A stretch of 64,000 nucleotides of DNA from Portulaca oleracea (Eukaryota > Streptophyta > Magnoliopsida > Caryophyllales > Portulacaceae): assembly GCA_029582165.1 (NCBI GenBank), contig CM055875.1:28222644-28286643 (forward strand), written 5' to 3'. The position numbers were made by a program, and so were the translations under genes. The notes below the pieces were generated by a model, which ran no database searches, was not told the DNA's origin, and was given only the letters and a program-made list of their open reading frames with translations. Shown here piece after piece: positions 47,933-58,765 of the stretch (position 1 is the stretch's first letter; the number at the start of each line of letters is the position of its first letter).

Positions 47933-48640
47933 GTTTGATGGGAATTAAATCTAGAAAAACAAATTGAAGAACAAACTTCGCATTTATTGCTATATAGATA
48001 CGATCAACCTGTGTTGGTAATTTTGTAACTCAATGGAATGCTATGATTTTCTAGTTACAACTTACAATGTTGTAGCATATACCATTTTTGTTAGCCATTA
48101 GGTGAGTATCAGTACAGGGATCAAGAATGGCATGAGGACAACATATGTGATAATCTTCTACTCATTTCCAATAACATATTAATAATTGTTTTGTCAATTT
48201 TGCACATATTATTGTATTTTGTTGTTTTTTTTTTATCATTACAGTTCCAATGGCATTAACCGTAAGGTTCATGTTAATGGTTGAACCTAAAATTTGTCAA
48301 ACTTTCTGTTGATTTGGCGTCCCCCAGCCCTGAAGTGTCAAAGTCACAATTGAAACGGAACGGATGGAATATGATCTAATTATGAGTTTAGAGGAATTAT
48401 AGAGGAAAATGAGTTTTCGGAAGGTACAATGAAAATGATCGACTTTAGTAAGACCAAGACACTTTGAATTTTCTTGCCCACCGACTCATGATCTCAAGCA
48501 TTTTCAAGAGAAGTGTTAAATTATACTATCTCCGTCCCAAAATATTTGCTTATTTGACTAAATTTTGACAGCTGATTATTCACAAATTACTATGAGCTAC
48601 AAATTACAATAAAGCTCATATCCGATTGTTCTTTGGAAAG
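47933..48640. other. 3' flank of GUX copy 2
   Basis: It contains the likely 3' UTR. Nothing else was recognised. A short CTCCGTCCCAAAATATTTG phrase at about 48530 resembles MITE ends. Confidence 0.4.
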
Positions 48641-50290
48641 ACTTAAAGCAAGGTTGGTGGTTGGAGGTTTTGCACAACAATGTGGTCTAGATTATGAGGA
48701 TGTTTTCTCCTAGGTAGCGAAGATGTCCACTGAACTATCGGACTCTTGCTGGAACAAAGAAATGGGATCTCTACCAACTTGATGTAAATCATGCATTTCT
48801 TCATGGAGACTTAGTTGAAGGGGTCTACATGCAAATGCTTAAAGGGTTTTATCCATGGGGTACTCTCAATCGAAGAATGATTATCCTTTATCTTTGAACA
48901 AATCTTCTACTAACATGACTATTATAGTTGTGTATGAAGATGACATTTTAATTACATGCTCTAGTTTTCAAGAGATTCAAGATGTCAAAGCAACACTCAA
49001 TAGGAAATGGGTGATGATAAGTGTCTTGCCCCAAAACACTCCTTAAATGTCTTCTCCCTTATAAAATCAATACTTATTATCGTTTTTAACCCCAATTTTT
49101 TTGACAGATACTATTAATTATCAATTATAAGAAGCTTGGAATGTATTGGCTACGCCAACAATTAAAATTGACACCCTAACGAATGAACCTCATCCGCTGG
49201 GCATATTTTAGACGCTTTTTGTAAATTTTTAAAAATATAGATAAAAGTGTGATTTTATACAATTTATATATATTATTATAGTTATAGAAGTCAATCATGT
49301 AACTTTTTTCCAATTTAATTCACAAATATATAGGTTTTCTATAATGACAAGACACAAAATATGTGTCTTGCACAAGACTTTTATCATTTCCCATAGGAAA
49401 GGTTTAAGGCGTTAAAGATCTTGGCAAACTTCATTATTTTTTGGATTTGGAAGTGGAGCAAACAAAAGAAGGTGTTTTGAAGAAGTTTGCAAAAGAGCTT
49501 TTAAGAGACTGTGGTCATACTTTCAGAAGAAATGCAACAAGTCCTCTGCCTCTCAACTGCAAAATGCTTTCAGAAGTGGGAGAGTCTTGTCTGATCCAAG
49601 TGTTTATCGAGCTATAGTCGGCAAACAATACTTCCTGATTCACACAAGGTTTGATCTCAATTTTGGCGTCCAATATTTTAGCCAATTTCTTCAAAGTCCC
49701 CGCTCCTCTCATTATCAAGCATTGTTACACACTTTGAGCTATGTGAATGGGACAACTTCTCACAGTATCCTACTCAAGGCATCTCCTCATTTGACTTTTC
49801 AAGCCTTCTCTAATCCAGATTGGGCAGCATGCCGGAGCACTAGAAGGTTCGTGGCAGGTTGTATATTACTCCTAGGATCTTCTCTTATCAACTGGAAATC
49901 GGAGAAACAATGAACAATATCTAGAAGTTAGTTTGTAGAAACATGGAGCGATGACCCAAGTTGCTGCTAAGGTCTCTTGGTAGTCAGGTTAATTGATGAA
50001 CTAGGTGCCACACATCTTCAACCGTCACTTTGAACTGTGATAACCAATCCGCCTTACACATTGCAAAGAATCTTGTTTTTCACGAGCGAGCCAAACACAT
50101 AAAAATTAATTGTCACTTCACTTGTGAAAAGGTCCTTGATGGCTTCAACTTCACTACCTACCTACTTATCACCGACTTGCTTATGTCCTCATTAAGATTA
50201 TTCCAAGTTCACCATTTCATGACTTACTTTCCAAGCTTGGAATGGTTGATACATCAATTTCTTCTAGCTAAAGGGGGGGGGGGGGGGTGA
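48641..50290 (+). pseudogene. Copia pol relic: reverse transcriptase and RNase H
   Basis: Fragments in several frames read as the 3' half of copia pol. A reverse transcriptase part has DYEDVFS, then WDLYQLDVNHAFLHGD and YEDDILITC (the YVDD box with Val to Glu). After a MITE insertion (49009-49392) come KDLGKLHYFLDLEVEQ, then SDPSVYRAIVGK and the RNase H part with NPDWAACRSTRRF and [15 protein letters not shown] run (about 50273-50287) sits where a polypurine tract would lie. Integrase and LTRs were not found. Many stops make it dead. Confidence 0.85.
49009..49392. mobile_element. MITE inserted in the copia relic
   Basis: Ends read GGGTGATGATAAGTGTCTTG and, inverted, GGGAAATGATAAAAGTCTTG. ATAGGAAA lies directly on both sides (49000-49007 and 49393-49400), an 8-bp (perhaps 9-bp) target duplication. 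It is the same family as 17833-18436, shortened internally. Confidence 0.85.
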
Positions 50291-50977
50291 GATATGGTAC
50301 AACATAGCCCAACCCAAGATATTGCAGCCCCAAGAAGTCACAGGCTCTACCTGGGCTAACAGAATAATACTAGTAGTTAGTTTTGTTATGTATTACCTAA
50401 TTTCACGACTTATGTGAAATTTATTTTCTTTACTGAAATCCTTGGTAAATTTTTTTTTTCTGTCCCGCTATTGGTATTGGATGATTGTGTTGGATGCTAA
50501 AAGTTTAAGTTTTATTTGTTACATTGCATGGAACATCGTTGACCACCTAATACCTTAGTTAAGATCATTGGAATTAGAATTGCATAATCCGGTCATGACA
50601 AGGATGGTAAATTTGGCCTGTCCACTGCCAAGCCTATAGCATGTCTGGGTAGTAAGTACTAAATTGACCATAACAAGTACAAACATGTCAGAGATAAGTT
50701 ATGCTTCAAACAAAAATTAAAAGTTGATAGGAAGCATGGAACATAAGTTTCATACACAGGACACATACTTGTATGACATACATGGTGGCATGTACTCAAT
50801 AGTGCTTAACAAAAATTTTCAAGATATATATTATGTCAAGAAGAGAGTAAATAATTTCAATATACATTCAGGAAAGAACATACACAGCACACATAGTTGT
50901 GTTCTCTTTTTTTTATGTAAAATAGCAAGGTAGACATTGAGTAAATATCAGTTGAAGCATTGGATACACTAAGCAAC
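50291..50977. other. Region between the copia relic and TANGLED
   Basis: Its proximal part may be copia LTR remnant. Near 50853-50875 it matches the downstream flank of the TANGLED relic at 21.6 kb and so is probably the TANGLED 3' UTR. Confidence 0.45.
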
Positions 50978-52588
50978 TTACTGAGCAGTTCGAACAGCAG
51001 TTCTATGAGCTGAGAATCTCATTGGTATCATCATCAAAGCAGGAGGCCTCTGTTTCAACCCACCCAAAACCCCATCGTCGACGCTACTATTTTGCAGTGA
51101 ATTCCTTCTTCCCCTCAGTGGAGAAACCAACCTATTCGCCAGCCTCGAAGGTGAGAGGGATCTCCTCAGTTTCGACGCCATTGAAGCTGCTTTCGGAGGC
51201 GATTTCCGAATCAACGGTCTGGACTTTCTGGAAGCCGAAACAGGGGAAGAAGAAGCACCCGAGACAACAACACCCTTTTGAGGGCTTTTGATTTTCACTG
51301 GGGATTTGATCACAAACTTATGAGGAACCTCTTTCTTTTTTACAATCACTGGAGACTTTGTCCTGCAGAACTTCTGATTTTGTGAAGTGGGTGATGAATG
51401 AAACAGGGGATTTGGGAAGAGCACTGTCTTTCTTGCCCATGGTTTGTGCTTTGGAGATACCCTGTTTGCCAAGTACCTTCTACTCCCACTGTTTTCTCTC
51501 TGTATTTCCGAATTCTTTGGCGATGGAGCCTTGAAATTGATCTTCGAGCGAGCTCGTTGCAGCTTCGGGGTGTTTGATTCAGCTCTAATAATGTGGAATA
51601 CATGCTGTTTCTCTCGCTTCCTTCGAGCTTCAATCGGGGTATTCTCCGGGTTTATTGTTGTCCTCTGTTTTCGGGATAAATTTACAGGGGTTTTAGGATC
51701 ATCAACAGTGGATGGTTTTGTCATCATCTTTTTTGTGATTTGACTTGCTTGAAGAATTTCGGCAACTGTTTCTCCAACTAGCATTGTGGATAATGACATT
51801 CTACGCCACTCTCCTGTTTATCATTTCATCAAAATCCCCAATCAATCAAACACCTCTTTGAAGAAATGATAGAAGAGAGGAACGGAGGAGAGAGCAAGAG
51901 ATATGAACCTGATACACTAGCTTGTACTTTCCCAGTTGGAGATTTTCTTGAAGCAGTATTTCTGAATCTACAAATTAAAAACTGTCCATCAGAATATATA
52001 TATATACCCAAGTTTCGGAATTAATTTATGAAAAAGAGTGGATTTTGGAGCGTTAGCAATCATTAATGGAAAGAAAAAATGAGGAGCGGATTTACCATCC
52101 CCACCATTTCCCACCAAGAATAAAAATATACCTATGCATAAAGGTAAGTAAATTGTTATACCAATTAATTACTTAAGGCTGTTTCAAATCAAAGGCAAAC
52201 TGAAAGACAAAAAGTTGTTCTTAAAATTTCCAATGGAAAAAAGAAAAGAGGTACCTGATGGATTCCTGTTTGCATCTAAGACTGGTTTTTAGGTAAGCTT
52301 TAGTGCTTCTAGGGCTGAGTTTAACCCCAGAGACCACTTTGCTTCCTCCAGTTACTGTGTATTGAAGCTCCTGCAATCTTGCCATGCATTGATCCACCTT
52401 CAACCCACAACCCCAAAAAGGGGGAAAAAACAATTTAGGGAATTAGCAATGAATAATGAGATTAAGCAAAGGAACATGTTAAAAAATTGGGAAAAAGGAA
52501 ATACCTTCTTGACAGTCTCTCTGATAAGAGTAGGGCTTAGAGGAGCAACCATTGTGTTCCTCTGCTTTGGTGGGGTTCTTGCCACCAT
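50978..52588 (-). CDS. TAN1: TANGLED, microtubule-binding division-plane protein
   Basis: Four minus-strand exons, 52588-52505, 52397-52255, 51967-51909 and 51813-50978, keep frame at every GT-AG join and total 1122 nt (373 residues plus stop). The N terminus ([10 protein letters not shown]), [80 protein letters not shown] and VLFPNPLF blocks, and the basic C terminus ending near GLKQRP, identify plant TANGLED. The family binds microtubules and marks the cortical division site that guides the phragmoplast. It is shorter than the Arabidopsis protein as I recall it (about 470), mainly in the Ser/Arg/Lys-rich C-terminal repeats. It is transcribed towards the GUX copy. A second, broken copy lies at 21.6-34.1 kb. 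Confidence 0.93.
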
Positions 52589-52643
52589 TTTTATTTCTCC
52601 TCTTTATTCAAATACCAATTAATGATGGGATTAAAAGTCACCC

Positions 52644-52646
<3 letters not shown>

Positions 52647-52713
<67 letters not shown>
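52647..52713. repeat. (CT)n microsatellite upstream of TANGLED
   Basis: It is 67 bp of uninterrupted TC/CT, 59 bp upstream of the TANGLED start codon. On the gene strand it reads (GA)n and probably lies in the 5' UTR or core promoter. Confidence 0.95.
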
Positions 52714-52717
<4 letters not shown>

Positions 52718-53808
52718 GGGGAGGTCAAATCGGAGCGGCGAATGAGAGAGATGAAGGGGAGCTGGGGTTTGGGTTGGAAGAGGAGGGGGGGGCAACGGGC
52801 AATTTTTGCTCCAACGGTCGAATAATATCTCAAGGAAAATGAATGTGAACGGGTACTGTTTTGAATTTTTATTGGAGGGCAAGCTTTTTTCTTTTTTTAT
52901 TTCTTTTTTTTAAGAAATGGCCAAGCCTTTTATTAAGTTTTAGAATGGGACGTTAAGCCTCATCAGTTTGCATTAGTGCGGCGCGATAACTGCCTTTTGT
53001 CGGCGATCCAACGGCTCTAATACTTTTCCTTTTAAAATACATCTTAAGTCTTAACGTTCTTTTTTTTTTTTTCTTTCCTTTGACATTTTTGCCTAGACCT
53101 TGTATTTCTGACCCTGATCCAAACCCACCCAAATTTTTAGGTTTTTAACACAATTTTCTCGACTAAACTCACAATGCACCAAATTCAAAAATTAGCTAAT
53201 TAAACTCGACTCACCCGTTTGATCCGAAAATTTTATTTTTAAAGTTCAACTTTATTAGTATTTATCACTTTTCATTGTAATTTTTAACTATTAAACTATA
53301 AGCGCAACTTATTTATTTGTTACTTATCTAATTTAAGTTAAAATAGTTACAATAATTTATCGTTACTGAAAGATAATCATATTTTATTATGGAATTAATG
53401 ACCATTGGGACCATATATTGTAGTGTAACAATTATAAGGGCCCTATATTTTGAAAAATAATTATCAGTAAAAAATGACTAACAGGTCCTTATATTTTGAT
53501 GTAATTATTTTAAGGGCCTTATATTTTGACAAATTATTATGGGGTGACATTATCTTTGCGATAATTATTTATCGGGGACATTCCGACCAATTTTTTGTTC
53601 TAAAGATGTTCGAAGCGATGTTTTTTGTATCTCAGGTTGTTTAAATTGAAGTCAACTATCATTTTAGGCCTTAATATTTAGAGTTGGTCAATTAATGCTC
53701 GAAACGATGATTTTTGTATCTAAGGTTGTTTCAATTAATACTTTGTTCGTCGGAAAATAGATCGGAATGTACCCCATATTATGAGGCAATAATTTCTGGG
53801 TGACAATT
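52714..53808. other. Upstream region of TANGLED, then AT-rich DNA
   Basis: The first 200 bp probably hold the TANGLED promoter; no TATA box was assigned. From about 53390 to 53805 there is a weak inverted pair around CGGGGACATTCCGACC (53564) and GATCGGAATGTACCCC (about 53762), which may be an old MITE. Confidence 0.4.
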
Positions 53809-54927
53809 TTTTTTTTTTTTGAGAAAGAAACGCGCCCAACGAGCGACTAGGTTTTATTCATCATTCAAAAAACGATACATATCATCTTAGGCCAAGGCTA
53901 GTGATGCCTCGGGACCCTCCTCCAACCAAATTCGGGTAGCCGAATCATAGGGTTGTAGGTGAGCAAGGGAGTGTGCAACACGACTCCCCGCTCGAAGAAT
54001 GTGACTCCAAGAAACAAAAGAGAACCGCAAAACTAAACAATGAATAGATTCAATCACCAAACCAATCATGTTGCTTGCCTTGAATCCAGACTTCAATTTG
54101 TTCATAAGGGAAAGACAGTCGCCTTCAATAATTAGAGAACGGAACCCCGCCTCCCAGGCAGTGAGCATGCCGAATAGACATGCTTCGGCTGCTTCCAACT
54201 TCACAGTTGAGAACCCCTGTTGTTGTTTTACTCCAACTGCGACCACTGCCCCTTCATGGTCTCGGACAACAAAGCCCCAACCGCATCCCCAATCTCCGAG
54301 TTTTCCGGCATCAAAATTCATCTTCCAACACCCAATATTTGGCGGAGACCAAATGGACTTGAAAGAGGGTTTGTCAGTTTGGATAAGAGGAGGCAACAAA
54401 CGATAGTCCAGCAACAATTCGCGAGCTTTTGACACCAAATGAACTGGGTTTGGCCGAATGTTTTTGATGAGAAGGCGATTCCTAGCGTTCCAACATTGCC
54501 AAGCAATCAAGACAAAACATGCTCTGTCTTCTTCCTGTAGCTTCTCGAAAGCTTGATATACCACATCAAGGGGAGTTGGGTAATGTACATCCCAGAGAGA
54601 GACGTCGATATCACTTGCTTCCCAAATTTCTCGCGCCGGCGGACAGTGAAAAATACTATGGCAGATTGATTCCTCCTCGTAGCTACAAATCCGGCAACTC
54701 TTATCAACATGTTTGATTCTCCCATGGATTGCTCCCGCAGACGGGAGAAAACCCCTACAAAGTCTCCAACCAAAAGAACGGATAGGGAGGGGGGGAATAG
54801 AGAGCTTCCAAAGTTTCCTCCAAAGAGACTTAGCTGGATTATTGTTGCTTGACGAGGCGTCCATAGCGGACTTTTCTTTGGAAATGGCTTGGTATCCCGA
54901 TTTTACGCTATATTCCCCATTCTTCAT
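53809..54927 (-). pseudogene. 5'-truncated LINE end: zinc-binding and RNase H domains
   Basis: An uninterrupted 346-codon frame carries the C-terminal part of a plant LINE ORF2. A reverse-transcriptase zinc-binding segment shows SLWRKLWKLSIPPLPIRSF, CRICSYEEESICHSIFHC and IAWQCWNARN. An RNase H domain follows with MNFDAGK, KLEAAEACLFGM, IEGDCLSLMN and RAGSRVAHSLAH. A T13-class run at about 53808-53820 is the poly(A) tail on the element strand. Endonuclease and polymerase are absent, as in typical 5'-truncated insertions. The long open frame suggests a recent insertion. It belongs to a different lineage from the two other LINEs, which show no RNase H. Confidence 0.85.
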
Positions 54928-55063
54928 ATTTGCACTTTAGTCATTGCTTGGTTTTGAGTTTTGTTTTTGGTCTTTAGTGGTTAAAAACTCGATTTTAGCA
55001 CATTTAATAATTTCAATTACTATAGTTTATATTTTCCTACTATATTTTTGGTCCTTTTCCATT

Positions 55064-55076
55064 TGGTATCAGAGTC
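55064..55076 (+). other. tRNA-Met primer-binding-site-like sequence
   Basis: TGGTATCAGAGTC matches the primer site used by plant retroelements and pararetroviruses in 12 of 13 positions. It may mark the start of the pararetrovirus-like fragment downstream. Confidence 0.5.
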
Positions 55077-55304
55077 ATGTGTCAAACTTCACTAATTATA
55101 ATTAGTAATTTTAAAAACATATTATTTATTAATTAATGACCTCACCCAATTGTCTTTATCCTTAATTTGCTCATATTGTCCATAATCTAGATCAGACAAG
55201 CGCGGTAGGAGCTCAGTTAAATTTTATCTTTGATTTAATTTTATACCTTAAAAAAAATTTAGAAGCACTTAGAAGTGAAGTAAGAGTTGAGTTCTTAATA
55301 ACCC

Positions 55305-56225
55305 ATGCCATCGAACTTTTTATTTTTTGTTAATGATACCACTGTATTTTTTTTTTCTACCAATTCTACTATTGTAAGTAAAAACTTTTGTCAAAAATAT
55401 CACTCCCTTCAAAAGTGATATGTTACTGGCTGTAAACATCTGTCATAATAATAAAAATAAAAATTGATTCAAAAACCCCTCCTATATCACAACTATTAAC
55501 GACGTTTCTTCTTCTCTTCTTCCTACTCCCTCTCATCTCCCTCAAGGCTGCTACCAACAACCCCAAAATTCATCAATGAAATTTTATCATCTATGTATCA
55601 AAGAGGCAAGGTTCAAGTGACTTATTAGATTTTCGAAGAAGAAAGAGGGTCATTGGAGCTGCGAAATCATCCAACAGGTATGTAACTTAGAGATAGTATG
55701 TAATTCTATATTACAAGAAACAAAATTTTGTCATTGTTTAATAAATTTAAGTGCTGCAAAATTACAATTCTTGAGGTTAGACAAACTTAAAGACATTAAC
55801 TTTCGAGCAATGTGGTTCATTAGAATTTGGGATGAGAAATTGAGAGGGAGAAAGGTGAGAGCAGTACTAAAGCGAACCATTGAGAGCTTGAGAGGGAGAA
55901 AGCTGAGAGCAGTACTAAATTGAGAGGGAGAAAGATGGGAAATTGAGTCTCCTTTTGTCATGGGAGAATGAGATAATGGAGACTTAGAGGAGAGCTTGAG
56001 AGGGAGAAAGATGGATAATGGAGATGAGAAATTGAGTGTCAGATCTAGAATGAGAAAAGGGGTTTCTCAATTTATTTATTTTTTTAAAGTTTAGGGTTTA
56101 CCAACAATTGTGGGTAAACTAAGTTTCTTTTTGCAGTGGGTGGTACTTTTGACAATATTTTCACTCATAATGCTAGGATTGATAAAAAAAGAGTAGTGCT
56201 ATTTTTGACAAATAATAAGAAGTTG
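55305..56225. mobile_element. TIR element of ~0.9 kb
   Basis: The left end (about 55307-55420, with TTTTGTCAAAAATATCACT) pairs with the right end (about 56100-56222, with AGTGCTATTTTTGACAAA). Inside, a roughly 57-bp GA-rich repeat (GAGAGGGAGAAAG) recurs between 55840 and 56010. No transposase was seen. It separates the primer-like site from the coat-protein-like frames. Confidence 0.55.
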
Positions 56226-56263
56226 GATTATAGGAGCAGTTAAGTACTCAGTTAAGTACTCAT

Positions 56264-57656
56264 ATAAGTTTGTTAAACGATTCAAGACATCGAGTGATTG
56301 AGTATAAAAGTTTAAGTAATCCCAGTACTACTTATGAAAATAAATATCCATTCCAAAATCAACAAAACAAAGTTCTTTTTCCTTTACATTCTCTTCAGAA
56401 AAAAGTATTAGAACTTGTTGAGGTTGCAAAAAGAAGAAGAAGAAGAAGAAGAAGAAGAAGAAGAATATATCCTAATAATCAAGAAAGAGATGACGAAGGA
56501 ACTTCAAACTCTTAATTTGAAGGAACTCCATGGGTTATTCGAAATAGAACAAGAAGGAGCAGCTCTTAATAATATTATTATTGTTACCGCTGAAAAACAA
56601 GTATTGTTAGAAGAGGAGAGTAATAATGATATTAAAGATGTCAATTATGTGCTAATTGAAGAAGAAATATACCAAGAAATGAACTTAATCAAATTAGAAG
56701 ATACGGAGACTATACCTCTAGATGAGGTTAGAGAGAGATTGAGCAAAATATCCGAAGGAGAATGAAGTTGGGGAAAAACTTGAAACAAACTAAGTCTATG
56801 TCATACCATTACCTCAGAATTTTGGTGAATCGAGCCGTAGTAATAATAAATATTTTCAACCAAGAAATAATACGGCCACAAGAACTAAGTCATTTTCCTT
56901 AAAACCTTATATCAACATCTTCATGAAGAAGTAAATCTTACTCCAATAAGTCAAACAGGGTACATGTTAAATCTAGATGGAGTTCGTAATAGAGAAGAAA
57001 TATTTGAACATTGGAAAAGGGGTATGAGTAATGTTCTCAATCTAAATGCCAACTTGATATCTGAAAACTTTCTAAATTATTTAGAACACAGTTTTTCAGA
57101 AACAGTGGCAGATTGGTATGATTCTATTTCTAAAAAGGCTAATATTGAGAGTACTAGAAAAGCCTACTGAATTGTTTAAAGCCGTGTGTAAAGAAATTTC
57201 TATGGAATTTATTGGTGTTAATCTAAAAATGGAAGAAAAGATAAGAGAATGTCAACGAAAACTTGTTAGTATAGAAACTCTAGATATGAGATATCTAGAG
57301 CATTATATTAATGAGTTTAGTTACTTTTATTATAAAATTGGCCATAAGTCCATAACCCTATGAATTTGGCTATGTTTTATGATAAATTAGCATATCCTAT
57401 AAATTCCATTATTAAAGAAAAATTTGAAGAATGGCTGAAAAAGAATCTTGAACATATTGATACTCTTGGTATGAGATGTGCATTTATTAGAAGATGGGTC
57501 ACCGATCAATGTCTGAATATCAAAAAATATCATACCATGAAGAAACAATTCTTATTCTGTTGGGATACTCCACATAAATGGGGAACCTTTGAAAAAAAAG
57601 GAGGTTATAAGAAAAAGGCTTTTAATAGTCTCCCACATTACCCTCATATTTTCATC
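56264..57656 (+). pseudogene. Endogenous pararetrovirus-like (Caulimoviridae) fragment, coat-protein region
   Basis: Open frames at 56415-56765, 56964-57170, 57118-57363 and 57360-57659 form a broken series. Composition and motif order (an acidic Glu-rich lead, then EIFEHWKRGMSNVL, TVADWYDSI, LDMRYLEHYINEFSYFY and YDKLAYPINSI) resemble the capsid region of plant pararetrovirus polyproteins. No polymerase or movement region is nearby. Stops and frameshifts near 56466, 57167 and 57361 make it inactive. A Ty3/gypsy Gag is the main alternative. It was identified by pattern memory, without a search. Confidence 0.55.
56431..56465 (+). repeat. (AGA)n microsatellite
   Basis: A run of AGA triplets lies inside the acidic part of the pararetrovirus-like frame. 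It gives poly-Glu or poly-Arg depending on frame. Confidence 0.9.
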
Positions 57657-58274
57657 TAATCCTAACTTGTCATCTACCACGTAGATTTTTTTTTTTTTTT
57701 TTGGCCTTGTCATCAAACCTCAACCTTTTCAAAGCTCTTTCCTCCATTAAACAAATCCAAAAGGTGTGTTATGACCGAAGGAGGACGAAAGTCAACCCAT
57801 GAAGAGGAAGTTCGAAAAAAGAGAGCAAAAAAAATCAAAAAAAATAAAAAAAAAAGAAGAAGAGAGAGCTCCTTGTTGGTCAACCAACATGGGTCGATAT
57901 GAGTGGCACAACACTCTTGTTCCTGAAGCACTTTGTTTGCGTATGGAAAACCTATGTTGGGAGAGTAAACCTCTTTTGGGTCGTCAATATCTCGAAACAT
58001 GCCAACAAAAAAACGAAGAGAGAAAGAGCAAAAAAAAAAAGGAAACGGAAGAACAAAAAAAGAAGAAGAAGAAAAGAGGGGAGAATAAGAAACTAGAAGA
58101 CGGAAATAAGAGTCATGTGCACCAGAAAAAACCTATAAGCCTGTCAAATTGATCTCGAGCCTTACTGTAACGCCCCGGCCCCTCCCAGGCCGCGGACATT
58201 ACCGATAACTGCTTCTAGGATCGCTGACTGGCCCCACAAATCACCACGAGTCTTTCCAGTGTGTTGCCTGGGAA

Positions 58275-58338
58275 AACTTCCCAGGAGGTCACCCATCCTT
58301 TGACTACTCCCTGTCAAGCACGCTTAACTGAGGAGTTC
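58275..58338 (-). other. 5S rRNA-like segment in Cassandra left LTR
   Basis: On the minus strand it reads GTTAAGCGTGCTTGACAGGG, then GGATGGGTGACCTCCTGGGA, covering the 5S internal promoter region. It is not a ribosomal gene. Confidence 0.85.
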
Positions 58339-58700
58339 CCAACAGATGAGCTACCATAAGAGAATGTGCACCTTGGTGATATGAGTAGTCATTTCAATTC
58401 CTTTAAGCCACACTTAATCATATACCCGGGGTATTACAATCACCCCCACTTAAGCACACAACGTCCTTGTTGTGCCACAATCAAATGCAGAATCTTTGCC
58501 CCGCTAGGTGACTGCCCATGGCTCTCCCGTCCACTGGCGTAGCTCACGGTCGCGGGTCGGCTCTGATACCATCTATAACGCCCCGACCCCTCCCGAACCG
58601 CGGGCATTACCGATAACCGATTCAAGGATCGCTGACTGGCCCCACAAATCACCACGAGTCTTTCCAGCGTGCTTCGTTCTTGCTCATACGCTGCCTGGGA

Positions 58701-58765
58701 AAACTTCCCAGGAGGTCACCCATCCTTTGACTACTCCCAGCCAAGCACGCTTAACTGAAGAGTTT
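58701..58765 (-). other. 5S rRNA-like segment in Cassandra right LTR
   Basis: It matches the left LTR segment, with GTTAAGCGTGCTTGGCTGGG and GGATGGGTGACCTCCTGGGA on the minus strand. It probably retains polymerase III promoter boxes. Confidence 0.85.

Noticed and set aside
52552..52882. Frames of Ser-Leu or Arg-Glu repeats
   Set aside because: They are translations of the (CT)n microsatellite upstream of TANGLED.
57799..58152. Lys/Glu-rich 117-codon frame as a nuclear protein
   Set aside because: It is produced by A/G-rich low-complexity DNA in a gypsy non-coding region; similar DNA recurs at 59.8 kb.
58275..58765. Genuine 5S rRNA genes
   Set aside because: Only the internal region matches, and both copies lie inside the LTRs of a Cassandra element with target duplication.
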